From contig NC_044012.1 of the NCBI RefSeq assembly GCF_900496995.4, forward strand, positions 24,466,759-24,530,758: a DNA stretch of 64,000 bases. Direction: 5' to 3'. The DNA is from Aquila chrysaetos chrysaetos. Its lineage: Eukaryota > Chordata > Aves > Accipitriformes > Accipitridae. The position numbers and the translations under genes were made by a program. This document shows positions 54,506 to 64,000 of the stretch, piece after piece (the stretch's first letter is position 1; every line of letters starts with the position of its first letter). The notes beneath the pieces were generated by a model. That model was given only the letters and a program-made list of their open reading frames with translations, was not told the origin of the DNA and made no database searches.

Positions 54506-55190
54506 GCGCCATGTGAAAGACTCCCTTCTTCTCTCCCTTCTGTAGTGCAGCCATTAAGAGCATAGGGTAATTGGGTCTGGGGGTCCGCATGCATTGCTGG
54601 AGTCTAGATTTCTGCTAACATAAGCTATGGAAGCTCTGCCTTGTTGCGAGAGTTTGGTTCAGGCCGGTGAACAACGACACAGGCATGTTTTCAGTGCAAA
54701 GCAATCCCTGGGCATGATTCACAGAGCAGAGCCCAGGGCGATTGCTCAGATACAGACACGTGCAGTGCGCACAGTGCCTTTCGGCAGACATCTGCATACC
54801 CACCGTGCCTTGCCTCATTGCTACAGGCCTGTCGGACACCTGCCTTGATGTCCCCAGGCTGTTAGCAATCGCTGTCTAGTACCGGGGCCGGTAGCAAGGT
54901 GTTGGACTCTCAGTTATGCTTCAGAGCTTGTTCACCCTTGAAAACTAAGGCAAAAGAAAGTGAAGTGCCCAGTTTGTCTGAGTTACTGTTCTTCAGCCAG
55001 GACATTCCTGGATAGTCTTCCCCTGGCACAAGAGCCCTCTTGGCTCGCTTCTCACGTGCTTGGATCAGTATGCATTATAGCTGAAGGAGTATGAAGTGCT
55101 TTATTTCAAAAAGAGGTGCCTGTTTCATGACACTGGTTTGCTCTTGTGTTCTGCTTTAAACAAGAATAAAATTGTTCTTTGCATCAGCTG
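54506..55190 (+). other. 3' UTR of the SELENBP1-like gene
   Basis: This runs from the TAG stop to just past the AATAAA at 55165-55170. The end of the UTR is related to that of the first gene around the signal. Confidence 0.7.
55165..55170 (+). terminator. Polyadenylation signal of the SELENBP1-like gene
   Basis: AATAAA in the context 'aataaaattgttctttgc', shared with the first gene's signal, followed by a T/G-rich element ('tcttcatgtgtctt'). Confidence 0.8.
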
Positions 55191-57164
55191 GATCTTCATG
55201 TGTCTTATTTCATTGAAGCCTTTCTATATTGTTTTCAGCAGTGGTTAATGATTAGGTCAGGGTTTTAGAAATCCCTATGACAGAAACACTGTCTGGTCAG
55301 GAGTGCCTGTTAGTCTTCCTGAAACCCAAAGGTTGCAAAAATGTGGATCTAATGTGAATCCTTACAAATTTTAGCTTTTTCCCTATTTACCTTGGAAGAA
55401 AAGATCTTTGCTTTCTTTCTTCACACTTCCCATGGACAAACACATTGCTACAGCTCTCTTGTGCCCCCTTAATGGTCCCAGGAGAAAAACACTCCCTTCT
55501 GGAGAACAGTTCCATAGCTTCAATGAAGTGTCCAAGAGGTCTGGGAGAAATTGCCCCCTTGGGGGTCCTTTTCTCACTGGCTAGAGAGGACGACATTAGA
55601 CGAGGTCTTGAGTTTCAGGAGGTGAGAGGCATCCCTGGGGTGCTGCTTGAGGGTGACACGCCGTTCTGATCCTCCAGAGCTGCCTTGTTGGAAGGCCTTC
55701 TTGGGGGATGTCCCTGCTGTTGAGGTGGCTTTGGAATGAGCCTTATCTCACCTGCCTTCAGACCCTGCAAAGCCTCTATCTCAGTAGAGGTGCCTCCTCC
55801 TCTCCCTTGGCTGGAGGGAGACTCTGGCCAGCAGACATCCCTATGCCAGCGTGTGGTCCAGGTGGCTGGAGGTAGCTGTGCCGAATCCACCCTGGAAACC
55901 CCTCCTTGGGGTGGGGCCAGGCACCATCCACCTTAACGCAGGGAAGAACTCCCTTACCGAATGGCCATCTTTATGGGGTTGGTCAGAGAGTCTGCTGTCC
56001 CTCACACTATCGACTGGCCACCCTCTCTGACTTGCAGGTGGTCGCACAGCAAGGCGAGGACTCAGCCTGGGCTTTGAGCTGCAGCTGGACCGTGAAGACC
56101 AACAGGCAACGGTGCAGAGGTGACCCAGCAACTTGTTCCACCATCAGGCCATGCTATGCCCAAGCTGGATGGATGCGGACATGTTTCTGCTGGTATGAGC
56201 GAATTCCTTCGTCCCCTCCAAGGCCTGTTCCCAGGTCCTTGGGTCCTGATTTCAGTGTTTCAGGTAGCGTGGGCCTTTCCTCACGCTTGTGCATGAGTTA
56301 CCCCGAGGAATGTGGAACGCGGTGCATCTGCAGTGGCTGAATGTGCCTTACCTGGGGAGATGGTGAATTGGGGTGGCTGAAGTTGGATGCTTCGTCTGTT
56401 CCCTCTCGTGGTTATTTGGAAGATAGGCTTCTCCCTGGTGCCAGCACCCGCCAAGTCCTTCCCAGCTTCCAACAGCTTCCCAAAAGTGCTTTGTTCTGGG
56501 ATACAAGCTGGGAGGGAAGATGGCGTTTCATGAGTACCTGAAGGGCATCCTTAGACTGCACTACTCGTTAACGTACCAATTTAAGATGAGGGTTGTAGGT
56601 GGAAACTAATGTCTCGAAAAAACTTGCTGACAGCGCAGCTGTTGTGAGCGCTCTATTCTGCCCTGGGTCTTCTTTTCAGAGGAACCTTCAATTTTCTGTC
56701 CCCTTCCAGATAGCAGCAGAGGCAAGAAATAATCCCAGCCTATATTCCACTCTAAGCAGCAGAAGACCCACACATTTGATCTCCTCCCCTCTAGTCTGCA
56801 GGCTGCAGCAGATGAATACTGAGATCTCCTAACCCTCCTGAATGCTTTTTGCTGTGCTTTTGTAGCATTTGCTCATTTCAGTGTTTAGAAGCCTGGCTGA
56901 ATATGTGGAAATAGCACTGTGTGAATGTGACCTTTGCTTTCTTTAAGGGATGTTGCCAGGGAGAGGATGCAAATATAACTTTCTGGCTGTTTCTTAAAGT
57001 ATTTTGCAGAGGAATCATAGATATTGCAGAGAATGGAAAAGGGTATTGATTAGGTTGTTTTACCATAGATAAAAATATTGTCTTCTATAATAGATGAAAA
57101 AAACACTGATACATATTCTGCCTTTATATTCATAGTAGGATGAATAGCGACTGACCAGAAACTC
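55191..57164. other. Intergenic DNA downstream of the SELENBP1-like gene
   Basis: About 2 kb with no recognised gene, repeat or SELENBP1 relic. It ends at the sharp left breakpoint of block A'. Confidence 0.55.
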
Positions 57165-58355
57165 ATACAGAGAAGTGTAAATGAGTCCTTGGAGTGGAAC
57201 CTGAAATGTTTAGGTAAACTGCTCAGCATATGTATTCCTGGTTTGCATTTCCTTCTCCATCACTGGAGGAAAGTCAGCTGTTCTTGTTTTCAATTGTTAC
57301 ACGGTTGGAGTCTGATTTGCAGTGCTCGTAGGGACTTTTAAGGAAAGTTGCCAATGCCTGTCTTTAGGCAGAGGCATGGAAGAGGAGAAGAAGCAGGTCC
57401 TGCTCGTCCGTCCTCCCCAGCTGCATGGTGCTGCCACTCCTCTTGTGTCAGATGGAGCGATTGTGCAGTTGTGGGAGGAGTCGGTCGGAGGAGCTGATCC
57501 GGCAGAAAACTGCGCTGCCAGAAAAGTGACTCACCGTCCATCTCCCTGTGGCTGCACATGGCAGGGCCCTTCAGCAGCAGCCTGAAGTCACTTCTCATTA
57601 CATGGTGTCTGAAATCACAACCTAAGGATGTGGGTGTCGGATGGGTTTGTCCGGTTGCAGCTGTGGGCTGCAGTGGGGAGGGGTGATCCCACTGCTGCCG
57701 TGCTTCTGGCCAGACCTTTCTGTGCCCTCCCCTGTGACTCCGGCTCCAACAGCAAACCACTCATTCGGAGGGGAAGGGGCAGCTGAAATAGTAGCGGAGA
57801 AAAGGCAGAGAGGTGCCTTGAGGGAGAAGAAGTGTAGTTGTGCTATGCTGATGTTCCCTCCAGCAAACCTGGTAGCCTGCACATGGAAATGTGTTTTGAA
57901 GTGACATGCAGAAGGGCACCACGTGTCCCGGGCGTGAGTCCAGTAGCCCTGTGACATTTGGTTTGTTTCTGCTCAGTGAGGGGATCGATAGATCCAGGGT
58001 GTTGGATCTGAGCTTTGCACAGTCTGCTTGCTTTTAAAAACATTTGCCTTTTGTCTTAGATGTGCCTCTGCACTTCAGGCTGTTTGCGTACCACTTGCAC
58101 CAAAGTTCTGAGCACTCTGTCTTTCTATCTCACATGCCTTTGGTGGACTCTTCTGTGCTGCCCCCAGAGTCGTTTGTGTCTTGCTACTGCCTATGTGCAG
58201 TGAGCTGTGCCACCTGCCATCGACTTTGTGTTGCTCTGCTGGGGATCCACAGCTGGCAGGGAGGTTGTCTGCCAGGAATCTCACCGTCCTGCTCCTTTCT
58301 GCTCTCTCCTCTGCCCTGGCAAGAGGTGAGCTCAGCTGGTTTTGCTTGGTGTTTG
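57165..58355 (+). repeat. Segmental duplication block A' (downstream copy)
   Basis: This is the nearly identical partner of 45168-46358. Here the right end runs straight on into further intron-3-like sequence and the decayed exon 4, which shows what the upstream copy has lost. Confidence 0.95.
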
Positions 58356-59870
58356 CCTGCACCTACAGCTTCTCTGGCTGAGGCTGGGAGCAGTGTCCCC
58401 TGAGCCTGGTTCATGAAGTCTAATGGCTCAGCCGCGTAGGGCATCCAGCAGCTTTGGCAGCATGCCTTGTAACGTCCACGCTGTTGTGTTGTCCACTCTG
58501 CTAACCACCCTTTCTCATCATATATGGAAAATCAGATTTGACCTCCTTCATGAGGTTGTAAATTCTGTTTATCTTCTCAAACCATGCCTCTGAACAGATT
58601 AGTTTGCTCTTGCAAAGAGTATTCTATAAACCAATGTGTCTGTGGCAGGATCTGTCTCTCCCATCCTTAGAGCAGGAGACTGTGGAGTGGACACATACAT
58701 TGTTGCCTGCATTGCATTTATGCCTGTGGAGAGAGAAAAGGGCGTCCGGGGAGTATGTTCCAAGTCATTCAAGTTGGCCATTTCAAATAGGTTAGATGAG
58801 TGATACCCAGAAAAATTATCTTCTGATTTATTCTCTCCTGAGGCTGTTTGCCTAAAATGCTTCAAAGCATTGTGAACTTTGAATCCAGTGTTGAGGGCAC
58901 TGGAAAAGTCCTATCTCTGGCTTCAAACAGAACATTTACAGCTCTCTTATTTATTTAGATAGTTGTTGTTCAGGTGTTCATTGGCATGGGATGTGTAATC
59001 CAGTTCCTGAAAGAATGTAGGACTTCAGCTTTCAGCTTTCCACATGTCTCAGGCAGAGATGTGCTACCAAACGGAAGCAGCAAGCACAGTGTTACTCTCC
59101 CTCAGTCCCTAGAGGCAGTCTCAGTGCAACAAGGCTTAAGTGACTGTTTGCATTAAGGTCCCCTTTTCTCTCTGCCTCTCCAAGTGAAATACTTCTGCCT
59201 TTGACTGGCTGTGTGATCCACTGCCTATCCATGCCCAACCTGAAAGACGAGTGTCAGCACCTTAGGGTGGAATGGAGGTATCACATGTTTTGTAGATGTG
59301 TCACCAAGGAAAAGGAACAAGCTGATTCTTCTGAGTTTAATTTTTTTCCTGATTTTGTGTGGTGGATAGGAGAACAAACTTCTGAGCTCTCAAGATGTGT
59401 ATGCTATGCATGAGGTAACATGCCTCTGAGAAGGAGATGAGAGCTGGAGCTTTTGGAAGAAGATACAAGGAAGAGGAGTTTTGGATTACCCCTCAATGCT
59501 TATGTAGGCAAATATGGAACTGGGACTCATCAGTAGTCACTTAAAATACAAGTCATTAAAAAGGAGATCTTAGATACAGAAAAATAGTAAAAAGTGGGAG
59601 ACACTTATATTAGGGTATAGTTCCTTTGTCCATAATACCAGCTTTCTTGTTCTTTTTCAGAGGAGGTTGGTGGATTTTGGAAGGAACTCAACCAGGTTTG
59701 CATGCTCATGATACTGGCTTCTCTTGTGGAGACTGCACATCTGATGTCAAGGTGTAGCAATGCAAGGAAGAGCCCAGATTCCTTTCTCTGTTCTAAAATG
59801 TAGTTGTTAGAGAAGGACATAAAGTGACTTTTTTCAGCAGAGACTTTGTCCACAACTTGAATCACCATGG
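58230..59870 (+). pseudogene. Decayed SELENBP1-like gene copy (intron 3, exon 4, part of exon 12, 3' UTR)
   Basis: Intron-3 sequence is recognisable from about 58240 ('ggttgtctgccaggaatctcacc') through 'gcatccagcagctttggcag' (58442) to 'cattaaggtccccttttctc' (59152). The exon 4 relic is 59213-59403. It starts VIHCLSMPNLKDECQ, has lost both splice sites (acceptor CTAG became GCTG, donor GTATGC became CTATGC), and is 191 bp instead of 186, so it is frameshifted. The exon 12 relic is 59661-59757. It keeps its CAG acceptor but lacks about 70 bp of the front part and has a one-base deletion in 'ggaaagg' that brings an early stop. Diverged 3' UTR ('actttgtccac') follows near 59845. Exons 5-11 are missing. 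Similarity is closest to the cysteine-rich paralogue (for example 'cttgtggag' for its PCGD end). Confidence 0.85.
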
Positions 59871-60531
59871 TTTAGTATGTACTGCAGAAGCTGTCTTACT
59901 CCAGTGATCAGATTGAGAAAGAACAATTCCTCTGTTGGTCTATATCTGCACCTACAGACAAGTGCCAGTGAGGCGACCTCCCATTGTCACCTTCCTTTCT
60001 ATCAGCAGTGCAATTTCACATTTCTTAGTTGTCATATTTTCCTCACCCAACAGAAGGTTCTGATGAGCACATGTATCAGTCTGCCAGCTTCAAAAAATCA
60101 TCCCCTTTTTCCTCTCTGTTTCATGTTCACTGCTGATGGGAGAGTTCGGACGCCTTCATATACACATTGGCAATGATTCCTTGGTGCTTGTAGATGAAAT
60201 GTCAGGCCCCACAGCAGTTCAGGTGGGAATGACAAATGGAAATGGGGGCTCACTCCATGAATTTAAATTTGTCAGCAAAGCTCTGCTTCAGAACATCATC
60301 AAAACCGACTGGCAGCTGCTTATAATCAGACTCCCTGCAGGTCAGGATCATTAGGCAGTAAACACTAATGTGCAGAGCTATGGGGGCTACAATCCAGCAC
60401 TCTCTAAGCCACATCTTGAAGAAGTTAACAGTACACTTTATTAAGCTTCCCATACCACATCAGTAGCTTGTAAATTAACCTCCAAACCTTGCCCCTGCTG
60501 TTTGAGGTGATAAATTGTGCCTTTTTTGACA
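59871..60531. other. Spacer between the pseudogene and block B'
   Basis: Mostly unassigned. 60256-60303 is a diverged partner of 46366-46410. A short 'ggttctgatgagcac' near 60055 resembles part of SELENBP1 exon 6 ('tgtcctgatgagcac') but is too short to claim. Confidence 0.5.
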
Positions 60532-61160
60532 CAAGGGTTGGATGGTGTGGTTTTCCTTCTGCTCCTGAAGAGGGGAATGGACTGGAACAGAGTGAAACCC
60601 CTGGGAGATGTGGAGCCTGGGAAGGTCTAGGACAATGTACCTCTGCTGGCATTTTTTGCTGGGGCACTGGCACTGACTACAGCCTTTCCAAACTCTGCTG
60701 CTCTCGTGGTGCTTAGTGCCTTGCTGACCTGTTTGAGTGTGGCAGAAAGCTGTAAAGAGAGTATGGAGGCCAGGACAAAAGTATAGGACGGGGGATTTAA
60801 GAATGCAAGATGATGAGCAACACTTAGACATCCTGGAGCACCTCCAGGGTTTTATGGCACGGTGAGGTGGGAAGCGAGAGAACGTCCTCCCTGGAGAACG
60901 AGGGGAAGGTTGGAGGGTGCTCCCATAGTTGGGGTAGGTCTTGCTTGGGTGTTTAGAGCAGACGTGGTTTTCTTGGTGAAGCAAGGTCTTCTCCCAATGC
61001 ATTTAGTGCGCTGGGCCAGTCTGCACCAGGTTGTATCACTTTGTCTTGCCCATTACCAAAATTATAGCATGTTCTTCCCTACCAGGGTTGGAAGAGATGG
61101 TCAGGAGGAGGGGAGTAGTTGCCACCTGACTGTGGGCTGTCCAGTGAAGCCCACAGTTGC
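60532..61160 (+). repeat. Segmental duplication block B' (downstream copy)
   Basis: Partner of 46411-47039 at offset 14,121. The match ends at 'gtgaagcccaca', after which the sequences are unrelated. Confidence 0.95.
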
Positions 61161-63246
61161 TTTTTCCATGTCATGGCTTCCCATCTCTGCCTGCCATAGG
61201 GAGCTTTTCTTGGGCCGAGAGCAGACCACACTGATTGTGTTCTCCGCTAACCATCACTTGCTTGCTTGTTGGTGTTGCTGAGCCTGCTCTTATCCTTCCT
61301 ACTATCAGTTTTAATTAGAAAACTCTACACCCCACAGCTTGGTTTGTGAGAGGTGCCAAAGACGTCACCAAGGAAAGCCAAATAGGATAACCAGCAAACT
61401 TTGTTAATGAGTGGGAGACTAATGAACTTTTTAATTAGCAGGTGTGCAGGTGCAAGAAGATGGTGCAGTGAGACATGCACATTGTGACAGCAGAAGCATG
61501 CAAAGAGGCATCAGCTGAGCACCTGAAATTGCCTCTGATGGAGCAGGAGCTTCTCTCATGTCCTTGGGCCTGGTTGTGCTTCCTGCCCGCCAGGCAAATA
61601 AGGACGGCAGCAAGTGAGGTACAATGCCTGATCTCTCTTGGTTTTGATTGGGGAAAGATGGGCAGTTCTACCCAGCTCAGAGCAGCATGGGAGAGCAATG
61701 GTGAGCTCTGTGCAGTCAAGCAGAAGAGAGGGAAGGGTCGTTTTGAGTTGCTCTGAGGAGGACAGCTAGCTAGCTCCGGCTTTGCAGCTGCTCATGGACT
61801 GAGGGCTTCCTTCTGATTCTTGAGGTGTGAGCTCTTGAAATCTGCCCCGTGATGAGCGGAAGCCAGGTTGGTTCCCAACACTGTCACCTCTTTGTGAGCC
61901 CAGGACAAGCTTGCTGCCCTTAGGAGACATAGAAGAGTTTGCCTCTGAGAATCGGAGATGGAGACAGATTCTTTGCTTCCACTTGTGCAAGTGTGGCCCA
62001 AAAAATGCATGGCATGTTGTGAAAATGTGTGGGTTGCAGTCTGATGAAGCAGAGCATTGACAGGCTATAGGCGCTGCAAGAGGCAGAGCCAGGCTGAAAG
62101 CTGTCCCAGGCAAGCAATACTGAAAGTCTCTGTGCTGCATTTTACAGAAAAGGTTGTACCAGCTACTTCCACATCTCTCTGCAGTAGGAGTTTGCTGGTG
62201 AAGGATGGGATTTGCAAACTCCTGCAAAAGGAGTGCCACAAGTCCTGTTCAGAAGCACACATCTATAAAATAAACTCTTTGAGAATTACTGTAAAAGGGC
62301 TATGACTGTTCTTAATCCAGAGGGAGAAATCTAGCAATATCCTGCTAGGCTTAGAAAGCAGTGCACAGCCCTAGGAGGCATCACTGTGTCCTTCACCTTT
62401 GGAGTGCTGCTGGCTTCATACAGCTGAAGTAGAAGTGTTTAACATTCATATAGCCATGAGGGTGGAAAGATAGCCACTGTTCAGCACTCTGGGTCTTACG
62501 GCATTGGCCTGTCAGTCTTGTTTTGTCCAATGTGGATTTACAGTGGTCTTTCATCGAGTGTCCTTACCTTTGGAGATGGTGACATCCTGTACACATTAAA
62601 CCTGGTGTTACACTTAAGCCCTGAAGTCCAGTGTGGAGCCCAGTGCCTTAATCCAGGTTGGCCTGGTGCGGCTGAACTCCCCCATGTACAGTGTAGCTCT
62701 TCGATGCCTCTTTCTTCTGGCGTCCTTTGCAGTCCCTCCTTATGTTTGCTAGTTTTTCTGACATCCAAGAAAGGTCCCTCTGCTCGGGTCTTCTAGGTCC
62801 TAGGTGGACACCATGCTTAATTAAATGGGCTGTTCTAATGCTGTTGAAAAGCCATCCAGAAGTGTCTCCATTACATGTCTGATTTGATATGAGGATAGAA
62901 TTTCTTTCCATGTGGTTTACTCTTGCCCAGCATGTCAACTTATTTCATAGTCAATAACATAAGGCTTTAGGCCATTACTGTGCATGCTTTCTCCTTCCAT
63001 CCACGATATTATTTTAACACCTTCTGCTTGCCTTATAGCGACCCTTGATGTAACTGGGACGCAGCTGGTCAGTAATACATTGACTGGTAGCATAGAAGTG
63101 TCTGGCTGTGGTAATGATCCCTCTCCTGACTGTCTTTGTCCCTTGCACTGAAAATGCTGAGATGGATTTCTGCTAAACAAATCACAACTTCCTCCCAGTG
63201 CAGGCAGTTTGATGCTCCTCTCTTACAGAAAAGATCAAGTGTTTGG
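61161..63246. other. Sequence present only in the downstream unit
   Basis: About 2.1 kb separates B' from C', where the upstream unit has only about 190 bp. I recognise no exon, transposon end or target-site duplication. Short open frames are unsupported. Confidence 0.5.
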
Positions 63247-64000
63247 CTGCTCCCATGTCCGCCTGTCACGTGTTTAAAGTGCTGTTCTGGAAGCCATTTA
63301 ATTACAGCCCTACTGAGATTGGCTAAGCTGTCCTCTCTTCTGATGGAGGTCTCCCCGAGGGCTTCTTTAATGGCGCTGTCAGATGTTTCTGCATTCCTAC
63401 GTGGAGCAATTACTTATCCTGTGTAATTTGCCCACTGATTGAGGAGCTCTTCCACAAGATACAATGCTCGTTCACGTTCCATGGCACTTGGTGTTTTCTT
63501 CCTGCTTTAGTTTGGCAGCTGGTGGCAGCCAGGCTCCTGGTGATCACAGGAGGGGACCCTTCTTCCAAAATTCTTCTCTCCAATACCTCAATCCCTTTAA
63601 TGGAGGCCTCTGCTGTTCCCATGGGTGTTTTGTGACAGTTTAGTCTAGTTTGTATGTAATTCAACCACACTGGTGCCAGGCACTTTGCAGCGTTAGTGGC
63701 TGCTATGGGGCTTTTGGGTGTTCAGTGAGTGGACTGGTGGGGAGAGTAAGTAGCTACTGCTCAGGCACTGTTTCACGGTGCCGAGTTGCCCCGAATCCTA
63801 AAGGTTCCTATTTTCCATAGGTGGGCTGACTTCCCCACATGGAGATGCAAACCTGAGAGGCAGCAGGCATGTCTTGACCTTGTAGGTGCTGCATCAACAA
63901 GATCAACAAGGGCACAGTTTGCTTTTCCTGAGGCACCCATTCCTAGCCTGATGTGTTTTCTAGCTGTTTGGGAGCCATCAGCAGCTCCTCAAGTCTCTTC
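63247..64000 (+). repeat. Segmental duplication block C' (downstream copy, cut by window end)
   Basis: Partner of 47228-47977, still matching at the last base of the window. In the upstream unit the SELENBP1-like promoter and exon 1 begin about 0.6-0.7 kb beyond this point. Confidence 0.95.

Noticed and set aside
60050..60085. Possible SELENBP1 exon 6 fragment after the pseudogene
   Set aside because: Only about 15 matching bases ('ggttctgatgagcac'), out of exon order; not enough to claim.
62560..62610. 'ggtgacatcctg' resembling SELENBP1 exon 5 (SGDIL)
   Set aside because: Match too short and flanking residues do not agree.

Overview
The window looks like nuclear DNA of an amniote. It has GT-AG introns of about 0.1 to 11 kb, a CpG-island promoter, an old CR1-type LINE tail, a MIR-like SINE and no bacterial-style gene packing. 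Together with CR1 and the near absence of young SINEs this suggests a sauropsid, most likely a bird, although a crocodilian or turtle is possible. I cannot name the species.

Region 1 (1-15.9 kb) is the 5' end of POGZ on the minus strand. Two coding exons (codons 1-94) lie at 3792-3915 and 1733-1891. An 11.3 kb first intron leads back to a non-coding first exon in a CpG island at about 14.5-15.9 kb, with twin perfect cAMP-response elements. The rest of POGZ lies left of the window.

Region 2 (15.9-26.7 kb) is AT-rich intergenic DNA in which I find no gene.

Region 3 (26.7-42.5 kb) is a complete, intact 12-exon SELENBP1 gene (selenium-binding protein 1, methanethiol oxidase) on the plus strand. 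Joining the exons gives an unbroken 471-codon reading frame that follows human SELENBP1 closely, with a TATA promoter and a polyadenylation signal.

Region 4 (42.5-64 kb) is a GC-richer, duplication-ridden accessory cluster. It holds a second intact 12-exon SELENBP1-like gene (48,711-54,505) with exon lengths identical to the first gene and also 471 codons. That paralogue has 25 cysteines against 11, has reshuffled both CxxC motifs and has lost several histidines that SELENBP1 keeps. Around it lie an older intron-11 relic (44.56-44.86 kb), three nearly identical duplicated blocks (A, B and C at 45.2-48.0 kb, repeated at 57.2-58.4, 60.5-61.2 and 63.2-64.0 kb) and a decayed third gene copy (about 58.2-59.9 kb). 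Block C continues past the right edge at the same spacing that separates it from the paralogue's exon 1, so another SELENBP1-like copy may begin just outside the window.

The main result is a tandem SELENBP1 family in which one member keeps the ancestral enzyme signature, one has become a cysteine-rich, probably re-purposed protein, and at least one has died. Exon coordinates were derived by reading splice sites and checking phase by hand; no alignment program was run.
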